The translations under genes and the position numbers were made by a program. Of a DNA stretch of 64,000 bases, positions 10,101 to 19,093 are shown piece after piece. This DNA comes from an uncultured Rhodocyclaceae bacterium (lineage in GTDB: Bacteria; Pseudomonadota; Gammaproteobacteria; Burkholderiales; Rhodocyclaceae), in contig CAJQTY010000001.1 of NCBI GenBank assembly GCA_907163075.1, positions 1 through 64,000 of the forward strand. The letters run 5' to 3'. The stretch's first letter is position 1. Every line of letters starts with the position of its first letter. Under the pieces are notes generated by a model. That model saw only the letters and a list, made by a program, of their open reading frames with translations. It was not told where the DNA came from and did not search any database.

Positions 10101-10973
10101 TCAATGCGCGTGGGCGCAGCTCCCGGTCGCGGTGTGGCTGTGGTCGTGCAGGTGTTCGGCTTCGGCGGCTTCGCGGTACTTGCAGCCGTCGCATTCGAGC
10201 AGGCTGCCGGCCTTCAACTCGCGCCCGTCGACCTTGGCGTCGAGCAGGTCGAAGACGCCCTGGTCGAAACCGAAATGCGTACCGAGCGCGAAGGCGATCT
10301 GCGGGTATTGCTGCTTCAGGCGCTCGACCTGCGCCTTGATGCGTTCGATCAGCACACCGGTAAATAGATAGACCGGGACGATGCAGATCTGTGTCATGCC
10401 CAGCTTGATCTGGCGCTGCACGACGATTTCGAGACGCGGCCAGGTGACGCCGGTGAACGCCAGGTCGACCAGTTCATGGTCATTGGCTTCGAAGATCCAG
10501 CGTGCCATGCGTGCCAGTTCGCCATTGGCGCCGGCATCCGACGAGCCGCGGCCGAGCAGGATGACGCCGGTGGTTTGCGGATCGGGCACATCGAGCGCCT
10601 TCATCAGGCGGTCGAGCTGGCCTTGCAGGACGACCAGGATTTCACGGCCCATGCCGAGGTGACGGGTAACAACGAACTCGACGTCCGGATGACGCAGACG
10701 AGCCGCTTCGAGCGCGGCCGGCAACTCCATCTTGACGTGACCAGCGGCGTTGAGGATGAAGGGGATCAGGACGACGCGCTGCGCGCCTTTGGCAGCGCGG
10801 TCTAGGCCATCGTTCAGGAGCACGTCGGCGTGCTCGATGAAGCAGACTTCGATGCGCCAGCCGGGGTGTTTTGCTCGCCACTGCGCCGCAAAGCGTTCGA
10901 TCTCGTCGTTGCCCTCGCGATTGCGTGAGCCGTGGCCGGCGAGCAGGAAGGTCGTCGTGCGGGGGTCAGTCAT
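10101..10973 (-). CDS. cbiX: sirohydrochlorin cobaltochelatase with His-rich tail
   Basis: CbiX inserts Co2+ into sirohydrochlorin, the first committed step of the anaerobic route. The 290-residue protein has two CbiX-type halves: LLAGHGSRNREGN near residue 10 with HVKMELP near 79, and a second half with GVILLGRGSSDAGANGEL. The C-terminus carries a CxxC pair (ECDGCKYR near 260) followed by a histidine-rich end (HLHDHSH, then CAHAH). Long CbiX proteins of other bacteria have comparable His-rich or iron-sulfur regions, so a cobalt-holding or cluster-binding role is likely but unproven here. The gene overlaps the end of cobM by 8 bases. Confidence 0.93.
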   Translation of the reverse strand: MTDPRTTTFLLAGHGSRNREGNDEIERFAAQWRAKHPGWRIEVCFIEHADVLLNDGLDRAAKGAQRVVLIPFILNAAGHVKMELPAALEAARLRHPDVEFVVTRHLGMGREILVVLQGQLDRLMKALDVPDPQTTGVILLGRGSSDAGANGELARMARWIFEANDHELVDLAFTGVTWPRLEIVVQRQIKLGMTQICIVPVYLFTGVLIERIKAQVERLKQQYPQIAFALGTHFGFDQGVFDLLDAKVDGRELKAGSLLECDGCKYREAAEAEHLHDHSHTATGSCAHAH

Positions 10974-11796
10974 GACTGTTCTCCGAATGCATTTCTGATT
11001 GATTCACGACGGCGCGCCGGAAGCGGTGCGTGAAGGACGGGTCGTACAGCTTGGAACGCACCAGGTCATCCCAGTCGGCGGCGCCCAGCGTCGGGCTGGC
11101 AACGATCATGGCCTGGCTACCGACCTTCTCGGCCTGGCATTTCTGCTTGATGTCCGCCAGCGTGCCGCGAATGATTTTCTCCTCGCCTGGCCAGCTGGCT
11201 TTCTGCACGACGAGAATTGGCGCATCGTCGTTCCAGCCGGCAGCGCGTAGCGCTTTCTGGACCTCGTGCAGCAGCGTGATAGAGAGGTAAATGCACAGCG
11301 TGCAGTGGTGACTGGCCAGCGCTTCGAGGTCTTCGCCGTCGGGCATCGGAGTACGCCCGGCGACGCGGGTGAGGATCACCGTTTGCGTGACTTCGGGCAG
11401 GGTCAGCGTTTCACCGGCGGCGGCCATCGAGGCCATGGCCGAGGAAACGCCGGGGACCACGGCCCACTCGATGCCGACGGCGGTCAGCGGCCGGGTCATT
11501 TCGATCAGCGCGCCGTAGAGGCCGGGATCGCCGGTCTGCAGACGGACGACGGTGGCGTGGCGACTGGCTTGGTCGAGCAGCCAGGCGGTCATTTCGTCGA
11601 GCGTCATGTCCTTCGAGTCGCGGATCGCGCAGCCCGGAGGACCGAATAACGTGGCGGCCTGGTCGACCAGCGAGCCCGCGTAGAGGATGGCGCCGGATTC
11701 TTCGAGCAAGCGGCGACCCTTGACCGTAATGAGATCAGGATCACCGGGACCCGCGCCGACAAACCAGATTTTGCCCGCCATCAGTTCTGACTCCAA
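10966..11796 (-). CDS. cobM: precorrin-4 C11-methyltransferase
   Basis: CobM/CbiF methylates C11. The protein has the family start KIWFVGAGPGDPDLITVKG, then VRLQTGDPGLYGALIEM near residue 90 and VVPGVSSAMASMAAAGE near 120. The C-terminal region (WPGEEKIIRGTL) is typical. Starts are possible at 11796 or at 11781 (MAGKIW, the more family-like). It lies 4 bases after the cbiO stop and overlaps cbiX. Confidence 0.95.
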   Translation of the reverse strand: MESELMAGKIWFVGAGPGDPDLITVKGRRLLEESGAILYAGSLVDQAATLFGPPGCAIRDSKDMTLDEMTAWLLDQASRHATVVRLQTGDPGLYGALIEMTRPLTAVGIEWAVVPGVSSAMASMAAAGETLTLPEVTQTVILTRVAGRTPMPDGEDLEALASHHCTLCIYLSITLLHEVQKALRAAGWNDDAPILVVQKASWPGEEKIIRGTLADIKQKCQAEKVGSQAMIVASPTLGAADWDDLVRSKLYDPSFTHRFRRAVVNQSEMHSENSHD

Positions 11797-11800
11797 TGGG

Positions 11801-12655
11801 TTAGCGACATGCCGCTTCCTTTACATAAGTGTTCGTTTCCAGCAGAACCAGCAACTCGCCGTGAGTGCGCGGTACGCAGCCGTGTGGCAGCAGTCCCTGG
11901 GCCTGCAGGCGGCGATGCAATTCGATGACGGTGGGCAGCGGCAGGCCGAGCGCCGACAGAGCGTCGCCCTTCTCTGCCAGATCGGTGGCATCGAGCGAGG
12001 CGGTGCACTGGCCGGCGGCCATCAGGTGGATACGGTCCGCCCAGCGGTAGGCGAAATCAATGTCGTGGGTGGCCAGCAGCAGGGTGATGCCCTGCGCGTG
12101 CAGGCCATCGAGGACGGTGAGAAACTCGGTGCGCATCTTGTAATCGAGACCGGCCATCGGCTCGTCGAGCACCAGCAGTTCGGGTTGCATGGCCAGCACG
12201 CCGGCGATGCAGACGCGTTTCTTCTGGCCGAAACTCAGGTTATGCACGGCCTTGTCGGCGCACTCGGCCATGCCCACTGCTTGCAGTGCTTCGCTGACGC
12301 GGCGGCGCACGGTGGCCTCGTCGAAACCAAGGTTGATCGGCCCGAAGGAGACGTCTTCCTGCACGCTGGCCGAGAACAGCTGGTGATCGGGGTTCTGAAA
12401 GACCAGGCCGACCCGGCTGCGCAACTGGCGCAGGCCACCACGGCTATAGTCGAATGCGGCACCGGCGTAGCGCACGACGCCGGACTGCGGCCGCAGCAGG
12501 CCATTGCAGTGCTGAAACAGCGTCGTCTTTCCGGACCCATTGGCACCGATCAGGGCGTTGCGGCTGCCGCGTTCGATGGCCAGCGAGCAGTCGTTGAGTC
12601 CGACACTGCCATCGGGATAGCGGAAGCTGACGTTGTCCAGTTCAAGCAGGGTCAT
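11801..12655 (-). CDS. cbiO: cobalt ECF transporter ATPase
   Basis: This is the energising ATPase of the CbiMNQO cobalt importer. The start at 12655 (MTLLELDNVSFRYPDGS) gives 284 residues and an ATGA overlap with cbiQ; the upstream part of the frame is arginine-rich read-through. Walker A is GANGSGKTT near residue 36, the ABC signature is LSFGQKKRV near 135, and Walker B is LLVLDEPMAGLD near 157, followed by a switch histidine in LATHDIDFA. A C-terminal extension of about 50 residues follows the ATPase core, as in other CbiO proteins. Confidence 0.95.
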   Translation of the reverse strand: MTLLELDNVSFRYPDGSVGLNDCSLAIERGSRNALIGANGSGKTTLFQHCNGLLRPQSGVVRYAGAAFDYSRGGLRQLRSRVGLVFQNPDHQLFSASVQEDVSFGPINLGFDEATVRRRVSEALQAVGMAECADKAVHNLSFGQKKRVCIAGVLAMQPELLVLDEPMAGLDYKMRTEFLTVLDGLHAQGITLLLATHDIDFAYRWADRIHLMAAGQCTASLDATDLAEKGDALSALGLPLPTVIELHRRLQAQGLLPHGCVPRTHGELLVLLETNTYVKEAACR

Positions 12656-13398
12656 GACAGCACCACGGCCAAGGCGATGAGTACGCTGCCGCCGGCCGCG
12701 GCCAGGGCGACATCCCGGCCGGTGTGGGCAAACGTGGGTTCGAGGAAGCGCAGCGGGCCATCGTTGTTGCGCGCCTGTGCGGCGACGTGCAGGTCGTGCG
12801 CGCGTTGCCACACCTGCACGGTGAGATTGGCCGCCAGGCCACCGAGCGAGCGCAGGGCCAGACGCGAGGTGGCGTAGCCGAGGCGCGCCGATTGCGCGGT
12901 CAGGGTGTCGTGCACCGCGTCCGAGAAGACGAACAGCATGCGATAGCAGAGGATCATGATTTCGAGCAGCACTTCAGGCGTCTTCAAACGGCGCAGCAAG
13001 GCGATCAGATCAATCAACGGGGTGGTCAGCACGAGGAAGAGCAGTGCCGCCAGCGCACCCAGCGAGCGGCCGCTGACTTCGTCCACTTTTTGCAGGCCGG
13101 CGGGCGTCAGCTGGAACGACAGTGCTTGCCCATCGCTATTGAGATTCAGCGAAAACGCCAGCGACAGGCAACTCGTGGCGAGGAAGAAGAACGCCGGTGC
13201 GGCCACGCGCAGGTAGCGCCCAACCGGAACGCCGGCGCCAATCCAGGTCACGGCGGCGAGCAGGCAAACGACAGCAACGGCCGCCATCGGTGTGCTGGCG
13301 GCAAAGGACGCAACGAGACCGCTCAGCGCAAAGAGGGCTTTCGCGGCGGGGGAAACGCGCCGCCAGCGATTAGCGTAGGCGCACTGTTCAATCAGCAC
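12652..13398 (-). CDS. cbiQ: cobalt ECF transporter T component
   Basis: CbiQ is the membrane T component that couples CbiO to CbiM. The 248-residue protein has several hydrophobic helices (for example ALFALSGLVASFAAS and LAALLFLVLTTPLIDLIALL). It also has the ECF-T cytoplasmic coupling motifs with small-residue and Arg patterns (SARLGYATSRLALRSLGGL and AQARNNDGPLRF). It overlaps cbiN by 11 bases and cbiO by 4. Confidence 0.92.
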   Translation of the reverse strand: MLIEQCAYANRWRRVSPAAKALFALSGLVASFAASTPMAAVAVVCLLAAVTWIGAGVPVGRYLRVAAPAFFFLATSCLSLAFSLNLNSDGQALSFQLTPAGLQKVDEVSGRSLGALAALLFLVLTTPLIDLIALLRRLKTPEVLLEIMILCYRMLFVFSDAVHDTLTAQSARLGYATSRLALRSLGGLAANLTVQVWQRAHDLHVAAQARNNDGPLRFLEPTFAHTGRDVALAAAGGSVLIALAVVLS

Positions 13399-13738
13399 GG
13401 GTCGGGTTCTCTGTGTGCATCTGTGCTTCTCGTTTCATCCGCTCACGGGTCACCGAGACGCCAAGGTAATAGCCAATGAATCCCGCGCCCAGCGCCGCTT
13501 GCAAGGCAAACAGGAGCGAGACGATCTCGCCGCTGGCCGGTTCCATGATGGGTTTGAACCACTGAACGTAGTTGGGTGCAATGTCGCCAATCAGAGCCAT
13601 GGCCTTGTTATCGGCGCCGGCAAAGAGTTCGACGGGCTTGCCGTTGGCGTCCGGCAAGGGTTTTTGTACCAGCCACAGCGGTAACGCGGCAAGCAGAACG
13701 ACGGCGAGCAGCAGGAGCAGGTTCTGATGGCGTTTCAT
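13388..13738 (-). CDS. cbiN: cobalt transport protein CbiN
   Basis: CbiN is the small accessory membrane subunit that loads cobalt into CbiM. The 116-residue protein has an N-terminal helix ([19 protein letters not shown]), a periplasmic loop [19 protein letters not shown], and [19 protein letters not shown] in the second helix, all matching the CbiN pattern. Its start overlaps the cbiM stop by 4 bases. Confidence 0.93.
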   Translation of the reverse strand: MKRHQNLLLLLAVVLLAALPLWLVQKPLPDANGKPVELFAGADNKAMALIGDIAPNYVQWFKPIMEPASGEIVSLLFALQAALGAGFIGYYLGVSVTRERMKREAQMHTENPTRAD

Positions 13739-14412
13739 GCGCTGACCTCCGGAGGATTCACGACGTTCATGTCCTTGAGTTCCTGCGGGTTGAAGCGCGC
13801 CAGGGCGTTGAAGATGACGACGGTCAATAGCCCCTCGCTGATCGCCAGCGGGATCTGGGTGATGGCGAAGATGCCGGCAAACTTGGCGAAGGAGGCGACA
13901 ACGCCGCCGGTCGGGTCGGGGAAGGCCCAGGCCAACTGCGCGGAGGTGGTGACGTAGGTCAGGAAATCGGCCAGGCTGGCGGCAATGAAGACGCTGACGG
14001 CGAACGACAGCCTCAATCGACGCGTCAGACGGAACAGGGCGACCGCCGCAAACGGGCCGACGATGGCCATCGAAAACAGGTTGGCACCGAGGGTGGTCAA
14101 GCCACCATGCGCAAGCAACAGGGCCTGGAAGAGCAGGACGACCAGGCCAATCGGGGCCATCGCCGCCGGACCAAACAGCAGGGCGCCCAGCCCGGTGCCG
14201 GTGGGGTGCGAACAGCTGCCGGTGACCGATGGCAGCTTCAGGGCCGAGAGAACGAAGGTAAAAGCGGCGGCCACGCCAAGCAGCATGCGCTGTTCAAGAT
14301 TGGCTTCAATCTGCTTCTTGATTGAACCAATACCGTAGGCGACAAATGGCACCGACGCGACGGCCCAGCCTACGGCATGTTCAATCGGCAGAAAACCTTC
14401 CATGATGTGCAT
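13735..14412 (-). CDS. cbiM: cobalt ECF transporter S component
   Basis: CbiM is the substrate-binding membrane subunit for Co2+. It begins MHIMEGFLP, the conserved start whose His2 takes part in metal coordination. A string of hydrophobic helices and a conserved [17 protein letters not shown] stretch follow. It is the first gene of the B12 operon, 160 bases after the riboswitch. Confidence 0.95.
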   Translation of the reverse strand: MHIMEGFLPIEHAVGWAVASVPFVAYGIGSIKKQIEANLEQRMLLGVAAAFTFVLSALKLPSVTGSCSHPTGTGLGALLFGPAAMAPIGLVVLLFQALLLAHGGLTTLGANLFSMAIVGPFAAVALFRLTRRLRLSFAVSVFIAASLADFLTYVTTSAQLAWAFPDPTGGVVASFAKFAGIFAITQIPLAISEGLLTVVIFNALARFNPQELKDMNVVNPPEVSA

Positions 14413-14569
14413 GACTTGCTCTCTTTGTAAAACCGTTCTACGGTCGGGAGAGGGAGTCAGGACGGAAGATGGGCCGATGTGGAATTCGTAGCGTAGTACG
14501 TGCGCGAACGAATGACCGGGCGAATCAACAGAACCTTTCCCCTCACCCCGAGGATTGGTACTACGTTCG

Positions 14570-14764
14570 TTCCAGGCCGGTCTTCTGACTCGCCATCCTC
14601 CTCCTCCAGCGCCTTCCCATGCGAACGGTTGAATACGTCGCGCAGTGACATTTTGCTGGAGTCGTCCGGCTTACAGCAGCGGGGGGCTGTGCCGGAATGT
14701 CTGCAGGGCAGAGTCACCGGCTTCCCGTTTATCCCGCTCCAAAAATCTGGAGCAAGGAACCTGA
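14570..14764 (-). promoter_or_regulatory. cobalamin riboswitch
   Basis: Read on the minus strand, the block contains the elements of the AdoCbl riboswitch in order. These are a P2-like arm with GGGAAGCCGGTGA, the paired segment CGGCACAGCCCCCCGCTGCT followed by GTAAGCCGGACGA, a CACTG stretch, then CATGGGAAGGCGCTGGAGG and the 3' end GAGTCAGAAGACCGGCCTG. The conserved core GCCACTG/GGGAAG pairing region and the closing AGxAGACCxGCC are well preserved. It precedes cbiM and so should shut off cobalt uptake and the whole operon when B12 is plentiful. Confidence 0.93.
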
Positions 14765-14807
14765 AAATTTGAAAACAAGCTAAAAATAACGTTCGAAATA
14801 TATCACG

Positions 14808-14843
14808 AAAAATGCTGACACCATATATTTGTCAGCATTTTTT
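14808..14843. terminator. rho-independent terminator, likely bidirectional
   Basis: A 13-bp stem (AAAAATGCTGACA with TGTCAGCATTTTT) closes an 9-10 nt loop and is flanked by A and T runs on both sides. It separates the B12 operon promoter region from the insertion-rich segment to the right. Confidence 0.8.
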
Positions 14844-14890
14844 CATGGCATTCCATAGGGGTGGGGTGGTGACAGAACGCAGAGTAATCG

Positions 14891-15105
14891 TCAATCGTGC
14901 AACAAGGGAGTCGGCCCAGCCTTCTCTTGGGCCGCTTCGCGCAAGGCCTTCCTGAGTTCGGGCACTAACGCCTTAACCTCATCGATTTGTGACTGTAGGT
15001 TCTCTATCTCTTGTTCTGCTTCCTCAGTAGTACCAGTATAAATTTCTTTCTGCGTTCCGTCACCACCATAAAATCGATGGCCGTAGTATTCAACATCCCA
15101 TTGCT
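14891..15105 (-). pseudogene. C-terminal fragment of an unknown helical protein
   Basis: The minus-strand frame ends with about 70 residues of protein-like sequence: FICKQWDVEYYGHRFYGGDG, then a charged coiled-coil-like helix (EEAEQEIENLQSQIDEVKAL). The upstream part of the same frame is antisense to the IS5 transposase remnant, so the real gene was probably cut there. I do not recognise the family. Confidence 0.35.
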
Positions 15106-15430
15106 TACAGATGAAGGCTACCTGCCGCGCAAAGCCGTCGTCGCCGATAAAGCCTACGATGCCGCCCACCTCCCCGAATGCATTGAGTCGATGAACTCCA
15201 CGGCGGTTACTCCGCCGAGAGCGAATCGAAAGGAGCTCAGAAGTTATGATAAACATGCCTATGAAAACCGAAACCTCATTGAACGGTTCTTTGCTCGTCT
15301 GAAGCAATTTCGCCGTATCGCCACTCGCTATGACAAGCTTGATATCCGCTTCGAGGCATTCATTTCTCTCGCGGCAGTCCAAGGCATTGCGCAGGAAATG
15401 CACGTAATTCCAATTCTAGTTAGATACTGA
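15102..15430 (+). pseudogene. IS5-family transposase remnant, C-terminal part
   Basis: The frame reads AVVADKAYDAAHLPECI, PPRANRKELRSYDKHAYENR and LIERFFARLKQFRRIATRY, the C-terminal DDE region of IS5/IS427-type transposases. The glutamate of the catalytic triad is in ENRNLIERFF. The N-terminal half is absent, and the normal C-terminus is replaced after LAAVQ by residues running into the IS630 end. Confidence 0.8.
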
Positions 15431-16000
15431 ATTAATAATCCAGTCCCATGCGGTAATGCTGCACATCTTTTCAGGATTTGATTCGAGATTCCTCAAGCCG
15501 TTTTCCAGCTGCATTTCCAAAGCATCCATGCTATCGAACGCACGGTTGTGAAAGAACTTTCCGCGGAGTTCATCCCAAACATGCTCCTGCGGATTGAGCT
15601 CGGGTGAATACGGGGGGAGAAATACCGTTCGCAGGTTTTCAGCCAATTCAATCTCTTGGTTTTTGTGCCAGCCAGCGCCATCAAGCACCATGACGATATT
15701 TTCGTCCGGGTAGCGTGCCGCCATCTCGTCCAGAAACAACTGCATGCATTCACCGCTTACCCACGGCAAAATCAGCGAGTCGAACCGACCGTCAATTGGA
15801 CTCACTGCGCCATAGGCGTACGTGTATTGTTGCGTGACCATGGCACGGACCATGGGCCGGTGCGGTTTTTTGTCCCAACAGTGGCGTACATCGCTGATTC
15901 GGCCAAAACGTGCCTCGTCCTGAAACATCAGCCTGAGTGGGCGTGACAGGGCAAAGGCGGCTACTTCTTCGGCCAAGCGTTCGGGAAGTTTTTTTTCCAA
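15416..16000 (-). CDS. IS630 transposase, catalytic DDE frame
   Basis: The 194-residue frame holds the DDE domain: LMFQDEARFGRI supplies the first Asp, VMVLDGAGWHKNQ the second, and PPYSPELNPQEHVWDELR the Glu. It begins at the A8 slippery run and probably has no translation start of its own (the nominal TTG is weak). It is expressed as the C-terminal half of a frameshift fusion. Confidence 0.82.
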   Translation of the reverse strand: MEKKLPERLAEEVAAFALSRPLRLMFQDEARFGRISDVRHCWDKKPHRPMVRAMVTQQYTYAYGAVSPIDGRFDSLILPWVSGECMQLFLDEMAARYPDENIVMVLDGAGWHKNQEIELAENLRTVFLPPYSPELNPQEHVWDELRGKFFHNRAFDSMDALEMQLENGLRNLESNPEKMCSITAWDWIINSVSN

Positions 16001-16476
16001 GCCTCACGCGCGGCCGGATCGGCTTTGGGATGACTTTTGTCCGGCACCAGCTTGCGCCACCCATGGCGGGAGAGCATTTGGTACACCGTCGATAGCGCCA
16101 GCGTCTTGCCCAGCTTGGCCTCAATCGCCGGCTTTAGCGGTGGAACAATGACCACGCCGCCCGTTTTCGCCTCGCTCAATACTTCATCAAGAATCTGCGC
16201 CTCTCGCTCCAGGCTGGCCTTGGCCCGGTTGCGCATCTCTCGCTTGCTGCGCGTCGCCTGCTTTTCTCCTCCCAGCACGCGAACAAACCGGGTTCGCATC
16301 GTACAGGTGGCCCCTACCGATCGCCCGATAACCATCGCCGTCTGTTCCAGACTCAAACCCAACATCAATGGCAGTGCCATGGCTTGCGCCGCTCGAAGCT
16401 CCTCCGCTGTCTTCGCTTTCTTTAGCAACTCTTTGGCTGCCTCCAGTTGATCCGATCCACTCGCTTTTCGTGCCAT
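15961..16476 (-). CDS. IS630 transposase, N-terminal helix-turn-helix frame
   Basis: The 171-residue frame carries the DNA-binding half of an IS630 transposase: AMALPLMLGLSLEQTAMVIG is a helix-turn-helix, followed by a winged region (LGKTLALSTVYQMLSRHGWR). It reaches the poly-A run near 15987-15994 (minus strand TGGAAAAAAAACTT) and stops at 15961. A -1 shift on that A8 run would continue as KKLPERLAEEV into the catalytic frame, so the full transposase is probably made by programmed frameshifting as known for this family. Confidence 0.8.
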   Translation of the reverse strand: MARKASGSDQLEAAKELLKKAKTAEELRAAQAMALPLMLGLSLEQTAMVIGRSVGATCTMRTRFVRVLGGEKQATRSKREMRNRAKASLEREAQILDEVLSEAKTGGVVIVPPLKPAIEAKLGKTLALSTVYQMLSRHGWRKLVPDKSHPKADPAAREAWKKNFPNAWPKK

Positions 16477-16526
16477 GCGTATTTCTCCTCTTACAGCATG
16501 GCTATATTATTAACGTTTTTAACTGG

Positions 16527-16895
16527 AAATGGAATACGCCAATTTTTCAGCACGAAGCTCAGAGATTGGCCACGGCCTCAGGGAGAAAAATCTCGGTAGT
16601 GCCGTATCGATCGCACAAGGAAGTGCTTGATATAGGGCTCAAGTTCTACGGAAGTCCATGTCCGTTTTTGGACCAAGGTCAGTGCTCTGTATATGAGTTC
16701 CGACCGATGATCTGTAGGGTTCATCATTCGCTTAACTCTAATTCCTCAGAGTGCGATACGTCGGCGCCGCTTCAACGAAAAACTGGCGTTGGTATGTATA
16801 ACCCGGACTTCCTTGAGGTTCCCTATATGGAGCTCACAGTGAGGCGGAATCCATCAGAGCCTTGGGGGTATCTCCAAGAGTTTTTTCCGCTGTAG
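16527..16895 (+). pseudogene. YkgJ-like cysteine-cluster protein, 5' end removed by IS630
   Basis: From the IS630 boundary the frame reads GSPCPFLDQGQCSVYEFRP and MICRVHHSL, the metal-binding cysteine pattern of the YkgJ (zinc/iron-chelating) family, with a further Cys in SSECDTS. The first part of that frame (16368-16526) is antisense to the transposase, so the native start and probably the first cysteines are missing. Its former role is unknown. Confidence 0.65.
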
Positions 16896-17068
16896 TGTGA
16901 GTTGTGTGCCGGGAAGCAAAACCTTTGTCCCGCGAAGGAAATCCGAGATTGAAATCGGGCCGGTGACCGTTTCTGACTGCTAGGTCTAGCACGTTGCCGA
17001 GCAGCGAGTAGTCCGTCGTCTTTGCCTTCGCTATGTAAGCGCCCATTTCCACACGTGGTAAGCAACAA
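16896..17068. other. gap, nothing recognised
   Basis: Short minus-strand frames exist here, but their sequences show no family features. No hairpin of note was seen. Confidence 0.3.
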
Positions 17069-19093
17069 CTAACCGTTTACTTGTCGAAACCTCGTGGGCG
17101 AAGTATCGGGGCCCTTCGCTATCAGTTGCACCAAGGCTGCTTCGGAAATCACCGCGATGTCTAGCTTGCGGGCCTTCTCAGCCTTGGTGCTGGTCGAGTC
17201 CGGATCTGCCAGCACCAAGTAGTCGAGACTCTTGCTCACTTCATCAACCAGTTTATAGCCAACGGCATGCAGAGGATCTGCATAGTCGGACTTCTTCTTG
17301 CCGCTGGGCAGCTTGCCACTGATGCAAACGGTTTTTATGGGGATATCCTCCGAGTATGGAATGTCGTTTTCCGGGGGGAGGATAGTTACGCCAGCGGCTA
17401 GCAGTTTGTCAATAACGGACGCCATGGCATCAATCCCATCCTGGATTTGTCCACCAATGTTAGGTACCCCAGCGGCTTCGGCCACGGTTAGGTCACGCAG
17501 CTTGCCGCAGCGCCAATCTTCGAGGGTATTCAGTTGACCTTGGGCGGCCTGCATCATCAGATGCACACGTCTCTTGCCGAGGTGATCGAGGCCAAGCGAG
17601 CCAAGAAACTGGCTCAGGGTAAGATTGCGGGTGGCGTCGATCCCGTCGAGGATGCGGAAGGCTCTTTTCTCGCCCAAACTGATAGCTTTCTCAGTATTGA
17701 TGATCAAATCAGCCAATTCGGCCTGTCGCTCGCGGAGGGTGTAAAGGTCGGCGGCATCTTCCAGCTCGAAGGTCTCGAACATAGCATCCAGAACCGAATT
17801 GCCGATGCCGAGAATGTCTAGGCTAGCGATCCAACGCTTGATCTTGCCTGACGATTTCTTTGGGCACTCTGGATTGCGACACTCGACTATCACACCCGCT
17901 GATCCGTCATGAGTTGGCCGTCGCCCAACGTCGCCCAGGCAGAACGGGCACACATCGGGTGGAAGGATCGGTATGCGCCCTACCGGACGCTGGGTGACCC
18001 GGATGATCTTAGGAATGATGTCGTTAGCCTTGATGACCCAGACCGAATCGCCGATAGCAACATCTAGCCGCGCGATTTCGTCATAGTTCGCCAGCGAGGC
18101 GTTGCTGACGGTGGTACCGCCTATCTCGACCGGGCGGAATTGTGCCGTGGGAATGAGGGCACCGGTATGTCCGCCACTGACGAGCACCCTTTCAACCACG
18201 GATTCGGCGCCACTGCAATCGAACTTCCAAGCCATTTGCCCCTTGGGCCGCCCACTAGTGACGCCCAACACCATCTGCTGTGCGATGTCGTCGATCTTCA
18301 TCACAACACCGTCAATCCAGAACGGCAGAGATTCCCGTGATTGACCAATGCGGCGGAAATAGGCCACGGCGGCATCCACATCAACGCAATGCTCATGAGC
18401 TATGACATTAAAACCTAACTCGGCCAACCGCTTTAGCTTTTCACCTTCGGTACGAAAAGCGACAGAAGCACCATTGCGTATTTCATCAAGATCGAAGGCA
18501 AAGATGGTGAGCAGGTCGGACTGGTGACCGTTCTTGCGTCCCATGATGCCGGCACCGGCATTGCGCGGGTTTTTGCTACGCGCTGGGTCGATGAGAGTCC
18601 AGTCTTCAAGGGTCAGGATGACCTCGAAGCGCACCGCACCCGTAAAAGGGCCTTCGGCGGTCTCGACCCAGCCGGGCAGGCCTTTGAAGCGTAGAGCATT
18701 GGCAGTTATATCCTCCCCGATGGCACCGTCGCCGCGCGAAATGGCCTGAAATAGGCGACCATCGGTGTAATATGCCGCCGCGCTGGCACCATCACCTTTC
18801 AGGCTGGCATTGAGTGCACCGACAGCTTGGCGCTCACACCAAGTACGAAACTCTGATTCGGAATTGACCTTATTCTGGCTACCCATCGGTATCGAATGAC
18901 GTGCCTTGGTAAGAATGCTGTCGGCAGACACCGGGGCACCTACGATGGCCAGCACTGGATCATTCGGAGCCAGCAGACGCAGTTCGTCTTCGATCGCGTC
19001 ATACTCGACATCACTCATAATTGGCTCAGCGCTGTAATAATAGGCGTGTTTGGCCTTGAGGATCAGGTTACGAAGTTCACTGGTGCGGGTCAT
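17069..19093 (-). CDS. ligA: NAD-dependent DNA ligase, divergent full-length copy
   Basis: LigA seals nicks using NAD+. All domains are present in 674 residues. The N-terminal Ia region (AYYYSAEPIMSDVEYD) is followed by the adenylation lysine at K99 in SLKGDGAS, SRGDGAIGEDIT, NPRNAGAGIM and LPFWIDGVVMKID. The OB fold has SGGHTGALIPTA and VWVIKANDIIPKI. A four-cysteine zinc finger spans CPFC to CRNPEC, then come a helix-hairpin-helix region and a C-terminal BRCT-like domain (KTVCISGKLPSGKKKSDY). Sequence around the motifs departs from the housekeeping form (KGDG for KxDG with a hydrophobic neighbour, SGGHTG for VGRTG). It resembles ligases carried by phages or mobile elements. It lies directly downstream of the truncated housekeeping ligA. 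Confidence 0.9.
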   Translation of the reverse strand: MTRTSELRNLILKAKHAYYYSAEPIMSDVEYDAIEDELRLLAPNDPVLAIVGAPVSADSILTKARHSIPMGSQNKVNSESEFRTWCERQAVGALNASLKGDGASAAAYYTDGRLFQAISRGDGAIGEDITANALRFKGLPGWVETAEGPFTGAVRFEVILTLEDWTLIDPARSKNPRNAGAGIMGRKNGHQSDLLTIFAFDLDEIRNGASVAFRTEGEKLKRLAELGFNVIAHEHCVDVDAAVAYFRRIGQSRESLPFWIDGVVMKIDDIAQQMVLGVTSGRPKGQMAWKFDCSGAESVVERVLVSGGHTGALIPTAQFRPVEIGGTTVSNASLANYDEIARLDVAIGDSVWVIKANDIIPKIIRVTQRPVGRIPILPPDVCPFCLGDVGRRPTHDGSAGVIVECRNPECPKKSSGKIKRWIASLDILGIGNSVLDAMFETFELEDAADLYTLRERQAELADLIINTEKAISLGEKRAFRILDGIDATRNLTLSQFLGSLGLDHLGKRRVHLMMQAAQGQLNTLEDWRCGKLRDLTVAEAAGVPNIGGQIQDGIDAMASVIDKLLAAGVTILPPENDIPYSEDIPIKTVCISGKLPSGKKKSDYADPLHAVGYKLVDEVSKSLDYLVLADPDSTSTKAEKARKLDIAVISEAALVQLIAKGPDTSPTRFRQVNG

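Larger units (their letters stand above)
15416..16526 (-). mobile_element. IS630-family insertion sequence
   Basis: The two overlapping transposase frames are enclosed by imperfect inverted ends. The left end begins near 15416 with CTAGTTAGATAC and then TTAATAAT. The right end, read inward from 16526, begins CCAGTTAAAAAC and then TTAATAAT. The exact termini and a TA duplication could not be settled. The element abuts an IS5 remnant on one side and cuts a YkgJ-like gene on the other. Confidence 0.7.

Noticed and set aside
9315-10367. 350-codon plus-strand frame across cobH and cbiX
   Set aside because: Antisense to intact cob genes; it also reads through the CACCAAG hairpin. No protein features.
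12656-12811. Upstream extension of cbiO
   Set aside because: Arg/Pro-rich read-through antisense-like sequence inside cbiQ; the ATG at 12655 gives the usual start and an overlap with cbiQ.
14460-14780. ORFs overlapping the B12 riboswitch
   Set aside because: They coincide with conserved riboswitch structure and have no protein character.
16834-17068. Short minus-strand frames downstream of the divergent ligase
   Set aside because: No family features and no ribosome-binding site; overlaps the YkgJ-like fragment on the other strand.
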